Source: Limnanthes douglasii subsp. nivea
Taxonomy: Eukaryota; Streptophyta; Magnoliopsida; Brassicales; Limnanthaceae
DNA length: 64,000 bases
Assembly (NCBI GenBank): GCA_036936605.1
Contig: JAUPFV010000002.1
Location: forward strand, 268,406,770-268,470,769
Direction: 5' to 3'
Below are positions 30,380 through 41,926 of the stretch, piece after piece. The notes beneath the pieces are model-generated. The model was given only the letters and a program-made list of their open reading frames with translations, made no database searches and had not been told where the DNA came from. Positions within the stretch are counted from its first letter, which is position 1, and every line of letters begins with the position of its first letter. The translations under genes and the position numbers were made by a program.

Positions 30380-30446
<67 letters not shown>

Positions 30447-31204
30447 AACTACAAGGGTTGGGAGAGAGTATGGATAATAAGTTACTAACAAATATGAAAG
30501 AAGAGAAATAAGATCTTTAAGAAAGTGATATATGTTGGATTTTAATAGATGTAAAGGACAACAGTCTTCGTGTGATTAACAGTGAGAAGATTGTTACTTG
30601 CGCATGGAAGAAATTATGAGAACTTTACTCAGAAAAATCAATTGTGAACCGTTTATACATGAAGAGATTCTTGTATGATTTCATGTTGAAAGAAGGTATG
30701 TCAAACTAAACATCTTGATAATTTTAAGTCGATTATCATGGATTTGGAGAATCCTGGTATTATAATCGATGATAAAGCTCAAGCCTACTTTTTTTGAGAT
30801 TGTTACCAAATTCCTATGAGAATTTCATCATCATGTATAATAAGGATAAACTATATCTAACATATTTGAAATGACGATGAAATCAAATGAGTTAAGTTAG
30901 TCGCAATCAGACAATCACGCATAAAATAAAAGTCTTATGATTAGAGGAAGATATAGTAATAAGGTGAGTTGTCAAACAAGAAGAATTTGAGGCGATCCAA
31001 GTCAAAAATAAAGAATTTAAGTTGTTATCAATCGGGTGAGCAGGGTCATTACATGATATTTTGTCTAAAGCAACAAGGTAAGAAGGGTAATCAAAAGGAA
31101 AATTATGTAAACCTAGTGGAAAGTGTAAATGATTATGATTATAGTGACTATAGTGGTACAGAGGATATGTTATCTATGAGTTTGTATTATGGGAAAAACT
31201 ATTG
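30302..31204 (+). pseudogene. Copia-3 gag relic with TA expansion
   Basis: The ATG at 30302 opens KYKIERVYGESNFVLWKIKL, the usual start of copia gag (YxIExFxGxNxFxLWxxKM). It then runs into a TA microsatellite that is read as Tyr-Ile repeats, and resumes after it. Downstream blocks VNRLYMKRFLYDFM (near 30640-30680) and CYQSGEQGHYMIFC (near 31020-31060) follow. In the knuckle the second Cys is replaced by Ser. Stops interrupt at several points. Confidence 0.75.
30382..30443. repeat. TA microsatellite inside Copia-3 gag
   Basis: About 31 uninterrupted AT/TA units. It lies inside the gag frame and must have expanded after insertion. Confidence 0.95.
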
Positions 31205-34200
31205 ATTACTCAATATTGGAACTACATACCACATGTGTAAGTTTAAATAGTGGTTTGTTACTTACAAACTAATTCAAGGAACAACTTATTTGGATAGCAA
31301 TCAAGCGTTGCCTATAACGTCAGCATTAGAATATTTGATGGCGTTTTTAGAATCGTGACGTGTTGTCATGTTCTTAGGTCAAAAATAAAAATGATATCTC
31401 TTGACATGCTAGAATCTAGGAGTTAAGTATCATCTAGGCGATGATGTAATCAATGTGAAAGAAGGCTCGATAGTGTGTAAGAAAGGTAGTTTGCAAAATA
31501 GGTTTTGCATTCTCTGAGAGAGTGTTGTTGTAGGTGATGCTACAATAGCATCCTCATGGAGTAACAACCAAAGTTGACGGGATCAGATCAGTTTTGTCAT
31601 TGGCACCTCAGTTACATGTGTGAAATAGAATTGATTATCTTCGCAAAAAAATATTTGTTAAAAATTTATAAAGCATAATCATTTGAATTTCGTGAACACT
31701 TTATGTTTTCCAAACAAACTCAAGTGAAATTCAGCAAGTTGGTTGTACGAAATAATAAAAGGGATTATGGATTACATTCACTTAAAATATTGGGGCCCAG
31801 ACAAAACTCTATTGAAGTGGAGCCATGTATTACATGAGTTTGATCGATGATTATTTAACGATGGCATGAGTTTATTTTCTAAAAACCAAGAAGAGGCATA
31901 TTCGATATTTTTTAAATATAAGACGATGATCAAGAAGTATACAGGGAGAAAGATCAAGCATCTTAGGACAAATAATTGATTAGAATTTTGCACCCGTAAG
32001 TTTAACAAGTTTTATGATGTGGAGAGAATAGTACAGCAATACACATGTTCTAGAATACCATAATAGAATAGAGTCGCATAAATAATGAACATAACGCTTT
32101 ATGACAATGCACGAAACATGCTCTCACATTTTGGTGTGGGAAAGTATTTCTGAATGGGAGCTTTTACTATAGTGTATTACTTGGTGAATCGATCTTCATT
32201 AGCGACTTTTGATTGTAAGATTCTTTTTGTGATTTAGTCACAATCGTTAGGTGATTACAAATAGTTGAGGGTGTTAGTTGTCTTACGTACGCTTACGTGA
32301 GAGATGGTAAACTTGAGCCAAGGGCATTGAGGTGCATATTTCTAGGATATTCTACTAGAGTGAAGGGATATAAGTTTTGATGTTCCCTCCTAAGTCTCTA
32401 GATTTTATCATCATTAGGGATGTGAGTTTTAATGAGTTGCTTGGCTAGACAGCGAAAAATAATGTTAGGGAAATGGTAAAATCATGATCGGTTATGAGTA
32501 AACAAGTAGAACTTGAATCAGAATCGGTTTCTATATGATCTAATAATTATAATGGTTATGAGGTGGATCAATGATCAGAAGGTAAAGCGCCATCATTGGA
32601 TGATAGTGACGATGATGCCCACAAACAAGCACAAAAACTTTATAGTATTGCATCATGCAGAGAAACAAGGTATGTCAACCTAGTTGCATATGTTTGTCAG
32701 CTAAGGAATTATTTGAAGTGCATGAACTTAGTAGTTATAGAAAATTTATAGCAGTTCAAAAGAATTTAATGGATCTTTGTTTGGGGAAGGGATTGAATTT
32801 CTTCATAGTAATCATACGTGGAAGATTGTTGAATTGTTGGAATGACATAAGGTAATAGGTCGCAAATGGATATTCAAGAAAAAATAAGATAACCCATATA
32901 TCTAGGTACCTCGATTGAAGGCAAGACTAGTCGTTAAGAGTTTTACTCAAATGTTAGGAATTGACTTCAATGAAGTGTTTTCTCCAATGGTGAAATACGG
33001 TTTGATTCGAGCTTTGTTAGCCATAACAGTTTTGCAAGATTTAATGCTTGAGCAGCTAAATTTGAAGGCTACATTGTCATATGGTTCATTATAGGAACTA
33101 ATCTCCATAAGCCAACCAAAAGGATTTATCAAACTTAAAAGGGAGCATAATGTCGTTTTATTGAAGAAATCATTGTGCAGCTGAACTAGTTATCTCTATA
33201 ATGGTACAAATAATTTGATATATTTATGGTGCTAACATGACACATAAGGAGTCTATATGACAGTTGTGTGTATTATCAAAACATAGCAAACAATATTTAT
33301 GTTTACTTTTTTGTATGTAGATAATATGTACATTGTTTTTTGTAGCATGTCATACATTGAAAAGATAAATAAGCAGGTTAGTGCACAATTTGAGATAAAG
33401 GATCTATATACAATACATAATTTTCTATGGGTGAAGCTTACCGCGAACAGAAGCATAAAATCGTTGTACTTGTCTCAACGAAGCTACATTGAGAAAGTGA
33501 TACAATGATTCAACATGATTTATGTTAAGGAAATTAGCATATCATTTCTGACTCATTTCAAGTTGTATGCAGCAAGATTAGCCAAGGATGATACTAACTT
33601 CGAATAAATGTTGAGGGTTCCGTATTCAAGTACAGTTGGTAACATCATGTATGTTATAGTGTGTACACATTCTCATATTTCATATACCTTAAGTGCATGT
33701 AGCATATACATGGGATGTCCTAGGAACGAATACTGGCAGGAAATGAAATGGATACTTCAATATCTTTAGAATACTACGAGTGTTAACTTGAATTTCAACA
33801 AGACCATTGTTAAATGATCACTCAACAATATTGCATGGATAATGGTTGGCTTTGTTTATTCTGATTTTGTAGGGGATATGGATAAAATGTGATATTTGAC
33901 ATGATATACATTTACTCTAGCTAGAAGTGTGAACAGTTGGAAATCACATTTACAAGATATTATAGCTTTGTCTATAACAGAGTCCAAATATATGGTTGTA
34001 ACGGAGGCGGCTAAAGAGACAATATGGTTGTAAGGTTTGGTGGAAGATTTTGACTTAGATCAAACTACCACAAAATCATCTTATGATATTCAAAGCTTCA
34101 TACACCTTAAAAGGAACCTGATGTAACATGAGCGTACAAAGCAAATGGATGGCATGTATCATTTTATTCATGATATAATATCAAAAATAATTGTTTATGT

Positions 34201-34250
34201 GAAGAAATTATTTGTATACGAAATCCATTAAATATAATAACCAATGAATA
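31205..34250 (+). pseudogene. Copia-3 pol relic
   Basis: The protease start is seen as GTTYHMC just after 31210, with Asp of the active site replaced. Integrase core reads GIMDYIHLKYWGPDK near 31755-31800, then TGRKIKHLRTNN near 31940-31980 (second catalytic Asp position is changed). RT blocks are ARLVVKSF near 32910-32945, VFSPMVKYGLIRALLA at 32980-33030, and FLYVDNMYIV at 33308-33340, with the catalytic YVDD changed to YVDN. RNase H text continues to about 34200 (ALSITESKYMVVTEAAKE-like near 33965-34020). Every domain carries stops. Confidence 0.75.
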
Positions 34251-34332
34251 TCTTATGGGAATTTCGTGAGCCAGCTGAAGAGAATTTCTTTGTTGATAGT
34301 GAATATATAATATTTTTCTCAAGAGAAATATT

Positions 34333-34739
34333 TCTTAAGAATGAGTCAAATAATCTTGAGGCTTTAATAATTCATCATATAGAAATTTACAATAGCTCTT
34401 GTGATTCTTTTGTTCACAGTGTACCTTCTTGTGTCAAGATGGTGATGTCTACAGTTTTTAATTGTCAGTAGTCAAGGTATTAGACTCATAAGGTCCATTA
34501 TGTGGAAAGTTATTATATGTTATCTATTTATTCCCATATAAATAGACTCATAGAATTATAAAAAAGAATAACATTGACATTTGTAACATCATTCTATTAT
34601 AGTTAAACATTTTATTATGGTGGTGTTGGTGGATGTACACATTATTAGTGAACCATGTGTAATCAAGGTTGTGCTAAAAATCATATGTTTTTGTGTATAT
34701 TAGATACTTGTGATAGATATTGCATCTTAATTTCTAACA
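34333..34739 (+). repeat. Copia-3 3' LTR
   Basis: Diverged copy of 29827-30260, preceded by a purine-rich AAGAGAAA that may be the polypurine tract. It ends TTTCTAACA like the 5' LTR. Confidence 0.75.
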
Positions 34740-34766
34740 ATGTGTGACCATGGTTGTGCTAGGTTC

Positions 34767-35350
34767 ATGGTTCGAATAATTATGGATGTATACTAAATAT
34801 ATATCTAGTCATTGTTATAAGGTAGTTCAATTATTAAGTAATTAAATTAATTATATTTATATATAATTAAATTAGAATTTGACCTATATGTGAAAATATG
34901 TTATGAAGGTATAAGTGTGGTAACACTGTTGAATTTGGGTAGTGTGAAGGATTGGACCCAAATATCAACACTTAAGCATAAACTAATAATTCATGGACTA
35001 AATTGATAGATCAATTTAGTGATTATGGTTCGCAACCTATAAAGCGGCTAAATTAATGAACTTAATACAATTAAGGTTTCTAATTGTATTTCCTATATAA
35101 AGGAGACTAAGATTAAGATATCCCTTTAATCTAAATCTATCAGCTTAGTCATCGTTTTGTTGTATTGAAAGATTCATAACCATTGTCCATCTAAATGAGC
35201 TTAAATGAACAATCAATCACTAATAATACATAGTATACAAACCCGTAACTTCTATATTCTAACTCTAGTGAGTAATTACAAGATTTGAAGGTTTATTATT
35301 ATGTGTATATGATCAACTATAGTGGTTAATTCAATATTAGTTTTATTAAT
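34767..35350 (+). repeat. Copia-4 5' LTR
   Basis: Shares long ordered blocks with 41047 onward: TTCGAATAATTATG against TTGGAATAATTATG at the start, then ACTAAATATATAT, AACTAATAATTCA, GACTAAATTGAT, TCTAAATCTATCA-CTTAGTCA.CGTTTTGTTGTATT and AACAATCAAT. It ends at the primer site. Divergence is high. Confidence 0.8.
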
Positions 35351-35353
35351 TAA

Positions 35354-35364
35354 TATCAGAGCCA
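35354..35364 (+). promoter_or_regulatory. Copia-4 primer-binding site
   Basis: ATATCAGAGCC matches the initiator-Met tRNA site (TGGTATCAGAGC) over TATCAGAGC and lies directly after the 5' LTR. Confidence 0.8.
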
Positions 35365-35839
35365 ATACCCCTCTTGTGATTTATAGGATAAACAACATGC
35401 ATATCTTTTATTGAATCAAAATCCTGTTTTTATATATATAAGATTCACACCATTGAGATTATTTGTTAATTAACTTTATAGGTTACAAATATAGGATTTA
35501 TATGGAAAAAAACATGATTAGATTGCTTTGTTCATAAGAAAAGCATAACTGAGTGCTTAAGTTTTATGAATAAAATATATAAACTTGATTAGATTTAGGA
35601 TTATTTCATTAAATAAGGGTTTGTTTGGTTGCTGAAAATTCTCTCTCAGATTTAAAATCAACCAAAACCTGATTTAAGGGACAAATCAGACCTACCTGAA
35701 CAACGACTCATCGACGACATAAACCCAGATGTTATTGTTGGTCAAAGGTTGTCAGTTGGTGTTCACCATGGTCAGCTGGTTGTTGCCGCTGCATATGAAC
35801 ATTTTAGCTTGCAAAGAAAAAACAATATATTGTTGTCAC

Positions 35840-36010
35840 GATGAGAGAAACATGTGGTTGCTCGTTGGATGGACGTTCAACGATAATAGTTGTTACTGAT
35901 GACTGAGCGGACGTCCAGCGATAAAAGTTATTGATGATGGTTGAGCAAACGGCCAATGACAGTAGATGTTGCTGATGGTTGGGCAAGCCAACGATAGTAG
36001 TAGTAGGTTG

Positions 36011-36012
<2 letters not shown>
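35840..36012. repeat. Degenerate tandem repeat in Copia-4 leader
   Basis: Variants of GGACGTTCAACGATAATAGTTGTTACTGATG follow one another about four times with a period near 40 bp. The array runs into a TA microsatellite. Confidence 0.55.
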
Positions 36013-36013
<1 letters not shown>

Positions 36014-36085
<72 letters not shown>

Positions 36086-36097
36086 GAGAGAGAGAGA
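36014..36097. repeat. TA then AG microsatellite
   Basis: About 34 TA units followed by about 8 AG units, within the Copia-4 leader. Confidence 0.95.
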
Positions 36098-36429
36098 ACA
36101 AAAATATATTTTTTAATCGATATTTTTTTGGTTTATATTACATGATAAGTGTTTTGACATACTATAATATTATGTATTTGTGGAATAAATATTTTATACA
36201 CTTGAATGATTATATGGATATGTATGACTATGGTTTCGGATTTTGACAAGTGAATTATGTAATCCTCTAATCGTCCATCTCGAAGATTAATTGATCTCAT
36301 GACAATCATATGATCTCAACATTTCAAGGTATTAAATTAATTTAAATATTTTCGGTCCTCTAGAAGGTTAATATTTATATTTAAGTCAATCATGAACTAG
36401 AAAAACTCTATTGAAAACTGATCATTGAT

Positions 36430-36660
36430 ATTTTTTTAATTCAAGTAGATGATATCAGCCCTCCATATGGTTTCGTCAGAACTTGGGAGAATTAAATAAT
36501 TTTTGGCGTTTATTTTATTTTAAGTATGTTAAATCAGCCCTTGGGAGGGTTTTGTCGGTAATTAAAAAACATTAAGGTTATTTTAATTTAACTATGGGAA
36601 ATTAGCCCTACAAAGGGTTTTATCGGTAATTTGGATAGTTAAAGTAATTATTAATGGTAC
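36430..36660. repeat. Three tandem 68-79-bp repeats in Copia-4 leader
   Basis: The word ATCAGCCCT (or ATTAGCCCT) followed by GGTTT-GTC-GTAATT starts at 36454, 36533 and 36601. Units are diverged. Confidence 0.65.
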
Positions 36661-36819
36661 TTTTCTCAAACTCATAAATTTTTGCTAGTATGATTTTCCC
36701 TCTGGTGTCCTATTACCATGAATGTTATATTTTACGTGTATCTGCCATGTTCAAGTATGTTAAGTTTTTATATATTGAATTTACTTATGTGATATATGTT
36801 ATATATCTTCCATTTAATG

Positions 36820-37650
36820 TTATGGCTTACAATCCGATGGGGATCAAATCCAAAATGTTGGATGGTTCAGATTTTAATCAGTGAAAAAAATCCATTAAGA
36901 TGTTCTTAAAGTGTTGTCAATATGACCTTGCACTAATGAAACCTAAACCATATGGTTTTACTTAAGAAAGTTTACATGACTAAACGAAGGAGTATGGAAA
37001 CTCGGAATGGTCTAATTGGTTGTTCTTGACCTTCATTCTTGAAGGCATACCACCTGCACTTCATAGAGTTTTCCCAAAAGATGGTAACAATGCCTCAGAG
37101 TTTCTCACAAAAGTTGAGAAATCATTTACGAAAAGTGATAAGGTTGAGATGCAATGTCTCACGAATAAGCTCTCTACCTAGAAATATAGTGGCAAAATTT
37201 TTATTCGAGAGATATTTAGAGATGTCTATGATTGCAATCAAGTAATAAAAATCAAGATAGACTTACTTGAATAATGTGTGATCGGGTTTAATTTTCAATA
37301 TCTCTGTGGAAAATTTAAGCATTTCCAGTCCACCTATGACTACGTGTGGCAAAAGTGAAAAATCAATTAATTGATTGTACACATTACACTAGAGGAATAA
37401 AAGCGTAAAGGGAAACAATATGAAGTGAACATGGTGGTTTCCAAGAAGGAGATGGGGAAAAAGCAAAAGGATGATGGCATAGGACTTGTATATGGTCTGG
37501 TTATAAAAAAGAATCCTCATAAATCGATAGTGGGTCGATGCTTCTTCTGCAAAATAAAATGGATACCTCAAGAAGGACTGTGAGAAACATTGGGTAAACT
37601 TGCATAGTAAAGATAATCTCATGTCTTTGTTTGTTTCATAATTAATCTCA
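36820..37650 (+). pseudogene. Copia-4 gag relic
   Basis: Near 36823-36884 the text reads AYNPMGIKSKMLDGSDFN followed by a stop, the typical start of a UBN2-type copia gag. It continues in changing frames with QYDLALMKPKPYG, then NNASEFLTKVEKSFTKSDK and KVEMQCLTNKLSTLKYSGK, a string of conserved gag blocks. A CFFC half-knuckle is seen near 37540. The protein is broken by at least five stops or shifts. Confidence 0.75.
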
Positions 37651-40600
37651 TCTCTTTGAAAATGAAGACATGGTGGGTTGATTCAGCCGTAACAAGTACA
37701 TTTATATTTCTTTGTAGGGTACACTAAGGAGTCGGGAGGCTAAGTGAGGATGAAAGGTCCATCTTCACAACTAACGGGAGCTATTCTAAAGCGTTGGTCA
37801 TTTGTGATTTAAATTTAAATCTTACCACACAAGATTTATTATTTTTGAAGAATGTTATGTATGTCCATACGTTTCGAATGAACTTGATTTCTTTTTCGGT
37901 TTTGGACATATATGGTTATTCTTATCTTTTGGCAAAAAATAGTTTAACTCTCGCTTATAATAATATGATTGTTAGTTATGGTAGCTTGATAATGGAACAT
38001 AACTTATATTTAGTAGATACTGTTAATAATCATAATATATCTATGAATGCACAGCTAGTAATGAATAAAATTAATAAAACTGAAAACTCTCGTTAAAATT
38101 AATAAAATTAATCCAAAATGTGGCACAAGAGGTTAAGTCATACATCGAAAGTAAGGATGGATAAACTTGTACTGAAAATTTATTGGGTTCTCTCGATTAC
38201 TCAGATTTTGGTACTTATATCATGTTATCAAAGGGAAACAGGCCAAAACGAAAAAGATAAAGGGAAATAGAACGGCAGATGTCTTTGAACTGATCCATAC
38301 CAATATGTGTGGATTGTTCCAAAGGAATCATGAAATTGACAGTGATACTTCATATCTTTTACAGATGGCTTCTCTTATTTTGGGTACCTCTGACTCCTTC
38401 ATGAAAAGCTAGAGGTCCTGGACAAGTTCAAAACTTTTAGGACCGAAGTTGGAAAATGGTTGGGTAAAAGCATTATGAGTATTAGATTTTATAGTGGTGG
38501 TGAATATTATGGTAGATATGAAGAGTCGGGTGAATAACATCCACGGTCATTTTTAAAATACCTAGAGGAGTGTGGCGTAGTCTAACGGTATATAATTTTA
38601 CGTTCATCACATATTAATGGTGTATCTGATAGACGGAACCATACACTAAATGATATGGTTAGAAGTATGATAAGTAACTCAACTCTACCATTATCTCTTT
38701 GGAGGGAAGCCCTCAAATATGCCAGATACTTACTCAATTGCGTACCCACTAAGGCAATCGTTCAAACCCCATACGAGATCTCGAATGGGCGAAAGCACAA
38801 TTTAAAGCATCTTTATATATGGGGGTGTTCAACTAAGGAAAGAGCATACAAACCTAGGGAAAAGAAATTGGATCCAAAATTGGTTAGTTTCTTCTTCATT
38901 AATCATTCTAAGTATTCAAGAGAGTTTAAGTTTCATAATCCTCACGCTAGTAGTATTTTTGAGACATAAACAAAAAAACATTCTTGAGGATGTTTTATTT
39001 TGGAAGAAGAATTTAGAAACACATGTTTATTCTGAGGAATAATCTACAGAGATTCATGAAGTTTCTAATGAAGATACTCAAGTATTAGAATATTGGACTT
39101 TAATTCCAATCATTTTGGCCTTATTTAGAACAAATTTATAATTAGAATAACATTGATGTCCCACTTGACCGTTTTAACCAGGGAACGAATATGGTATAGT
39201 TAGAACAAGAGGACATTCAAGTTAATCTTCTACAAGAAGATCCAAATTACATTATACGTGAGGATCAAACTCTAAATTCTGAAGAAGTGCAACAAGAAGT
39301 AATTATGCCCTTCGGAAGGTCCACGAGAGAAAAACAAAACATTTTGATTATATAATATATCTTCAAGAACATGAAGAGTCTTGTGTTGGAACTGTAGATG
39401 ATCATTTATCCTACAAACAAGCCATACAAAAATCTAATTCTCGGATGTAGATTGATGTTATGAAGGAAGAGTACAAATTATTGTAAGACAATACGGTATG
39501 AGAAATTGTTCCATTACATGTAAGAAAAAAACGAAATTGGTTGTAAGTGGGTTTACAAACCTAACGCAATTCTATGGGTAATGTGGTGGGATTGATTTTA
39601 AAGAAACCTTCTCTCCGGTATCGAGGAAAGATTCTTTTTAAACAATCATGGAATTAGTTGCGCACTTTTATCTTGAATATTATCAAATGGACATAAAGAT
39701 CGCGTTTCTCAATTGGGATATTGAGAAAATGATCTTATGGTGAAACCAGAATATTTTAAAACAGGTAACGCAAATAATTTGGTATACATGCTTAAGAAAT
39801 CTATTTATTGGCTTAAACATGCTTCTCGTTAATGGTACCATGAATTTCTTAAGGTGATAGTCTCTTTTGGCCTTGAGGTCAAGCCAGTTAAGGATTGTGT
39901 GTATCACAAGTTTAGTGGGAGTAATCTTATGTTTCTGGCATTACATGTCGATAACATACTGCTTGTCTCAAACAATAAGAATTAATTATACAGTACAAAG
40001 AAATTTCTATCGGACAAATTCCATATGAAATATATGGGTGATGCAGGTTTAATGTTGGGAATCCAAATACATCAGGATTGCTCTCGTGGTATTCTTGGAT
40101 TATCACAAAAAACATATATAGAAAGTGTGTTCGATGTTACGGATTGTCAAACTGCATAGCGATGAGGACCCATATACCTACAAGAAACGAAAGGGAACAT
40201 GTTGATATATATGAAGTCGAAATAACTAGATATCATTGGGTATTCCGACTCGTATTTTAGTGGATGCATGGACACTGTGAAAAGAACTTCCTGCAACATT
40301 GGATTGTCCACTATGGCGATAGAATTTGGTGCGTGTTTTGAGGCATCAAACCAGTAATTGTGGTTGCTGAATTTTGTCATTGCTTTGGACGTATACAAGG
40401 GATGGAAAGTCCCAGAAAGTTGTATTGCAATAACAAATTTGCAATACAGTACTCTAATAGTAACATGAGCTCGTCTAGGTATAAACACATAGACATAAAG
40501 TTCTTGTATGAAAAAGAGAGAGTTCAGAGGGTCCAATAAATATAAAGCATAACGGTATAAACACTATGATAGCAGATCATCTTACAAATGTGGTATTACC

Positions 40601-40660
40601 TAAGGTTTTCCATGAACACGTCGTTAGGATTTTTGCAGTTGATTTAGAGGATTATTAGTT
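37651..40660 (+). pseudogene. Copia-4 pol relic
   Basis: A 100-codon frame at 37794-38096 is the pre-integrase region (LFLKNVMYVHTFRMNLISFS). Integrase text is spread over 38110-38960: MWHKRLSH, then YSGGEYYG, HINGVSDRRN (catalytic Glu replaced by Asp), and LWREALKYARYLLN. RT blocks are ETFSPVSRKDS near 39600 and MDIKIAFLNWDIEKM near 39690, then ALHVDNILLVS near 39940-39970 (VDD altered to VDN). RNase H text reaches DHLTNVVLPK near 40575-40610. Stops are frequent. Confidence 0.76.
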
Positions 40661-41033
40661 TCAGTAATGTATATGTAATATGATCCAACTAATATTTTCA
40701 ATATTTTATACATAAACGTTTATTGCAATATATGGCTTCGTTATATTTATTGATATTTGTTACTCTATCAGATCTCCAAGGAAGGAACATTTAAGAGTAG
40801 ATGTGTACGGTTATATTTTATATTATTCTTCACGTACACACCATAATTGACTCAACTAATTGATTGATGGTGATAATGTGATTAATGTTGCATCTCATTG
40901 TTCACATTACAAGAAAGAGGTCTATACTTAGTTGTCGTTCATTGATCATGTACGGAGTTGTACCGTTCACCTATTGACAATGGATTCGGGGGCCAATTGA
41001 AGTTAAATATATTATTGCGTAACATATGACGAT

Positions 41034-41046
41034 CCAAGTAGGAGGT
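41034..41046 (+). promoter_or_regulatory. Copia-4 polypurine tract
   Basis: CCAAGTAGGAGGT lies directly before the 3' LTR, close to the common copia form CCAAGTGGGAGAT. Confidence 0.78.
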
Positions 41047-41650
41047 TGTTGGAATAATTATGCATCGCTAAATATATATTTGGTCACTGTCGTAAAGGTA
41101 GCCCAATTGAATAAATCAGATTAATTATATTAAATGTGATTAAATACGAATTGGGCCTATAGGTAAAAAAGTATTGTTTGAGATATAAATGTGGTAAGCA
41201 TGTTAAATTTGCTCGACTGGAGCCCAATCTCAACACATAAACCTGAACTAATAATTCAATAACTAAATTGATTAATCCATTTAGTAGTTGTGGAACTAAA
41301 TTGATTGATCCATTTAGTAGTTGTGTGTGATCCACAAAGCGACTAAGATAATGAGCTTAATGCAATTAGAATTTCTAATTGTGTTTCTTATACAAATGAG
41401 ACCAAAGTTAAAATATTATTTCAATCTAAATCTATCATCTTAGTCACCGTTTTGTTGTATTAGATGATCCATAACCATCATGCATCCAAAAAAGTTTAAA
41501 TAAACAATCAATTGCTAACGATGGATTGTAGGTAAACCCTGTTAAGTTCTATATATTATCTCTAATGATAAATAACAAGATCTCTGAGAGTTCATTATTT
41601 CGTTTATTTGATAAACTATATTAAACACTTTAATATTAATTCTATAATCA
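41047..41650 (+). repeat. Copia-4 3' LTR
   Basis: Starts TGTTGGAATAATTATG and matches 34767-35350 in ordered blocks. It contains an extra 33-bp tandem duplication that the 5' LTR lacks. Right end uncertain by about 20 bp. Confidence 0.78.
41261..41326. repeat. 33-bp tandem duplication in Copia-4 3' LTR
   Basis: AACTAAATTGATTAATCCAT at 41261 recurs with one change at 41294. The 5' LTR has a single copy, so the duplication arose after insertion. Confidence 0.88.
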
Positions 41651-41852
41651 CATTCTAAAATTTCTATGTTCAAATACGAACACATACCTATCTACGACCA
41701 TTAAAAAGAATGTAAAACGAAATACTAACAGAACTTGTGATTAATTCAGTAAAATTCATATTACAACCAACAAAGAGCCTTTAGATTGAACATAAACTAA
41801 TTAAACAGTTTCTAGTTTTCCAAGCAGCACTTAAAAACTAAATCATCACCAA
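41651..41852. other. MYB 3' flank
   Basis: AT-rich sequence between the copia LTR and the MYB stop. It should hold the MYB 3' untranslated region (minus strand); no clear polyadenylation signal could be chosen. Confidence 0.4.
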
Positions 41853-41926
41853 CAACTCACAAACCTTGAATATTTGGTCAGTAAAGTCCCAACTCACAAA
41901 CCTTGAATATTTGGTCAGTAAAATCC
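41853..41926. repeat. 37-bp tandem duplication over the MYB stop codon
   Basis: CAACTCACAAACCTTGAATA at 41853 recurs at 41890 in a 37-bp unit with one change. The unit nearer the gene contains the last codons and the TGA; the outer copy lies in the 3' untranslated region. Confidence 0.92.

Larger units (their letters stand above)
29827..34739 (+). mobile_element. Copia-3: old Ty1/copia element with both LTRs
   Basis: A 4.9-kb plus-strand element with two diverged LTRs, gag, protease-adjacent region, integrase, RT and RNase H in copia order. Possible target duplication: ATTTG (29822-29826) and ATGTG (34740-34744), four of five matching. Stops in every frame show it is inactive. Conserved text (TGRKIKHLRTNN-type integrase, WKI-x-LK gag start) points to the Tork/SIRE-like side of copia; that is a soft assignment. 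Confidence 0.82.
34767..41650 (+). mobile_element. Copia-4: old Ty1/copia element with both LTRs
   Basis: About 6.9 kb on the plus strand. It has diverged LTRs of roughly 0.6 kb, an initiator-Met-type primer site, a polypurine tract, a long leader with tandem repeats, then gag, integrase, RT and RNase H in copia order. Its left end lies only 27 bp from the right end of Copia-3. The 3' LTR ends between 41640 and 41662; a target duplication was not secured. It is inactive because of many stops. Confidence 0.82.

Noticed and set aside
34767..41650. Copia-4 as an endogenous plant pararetrovirus
   Set aside because: It has LTRs, a primer site and integrase in copia order, with no movement protein or coat motif.
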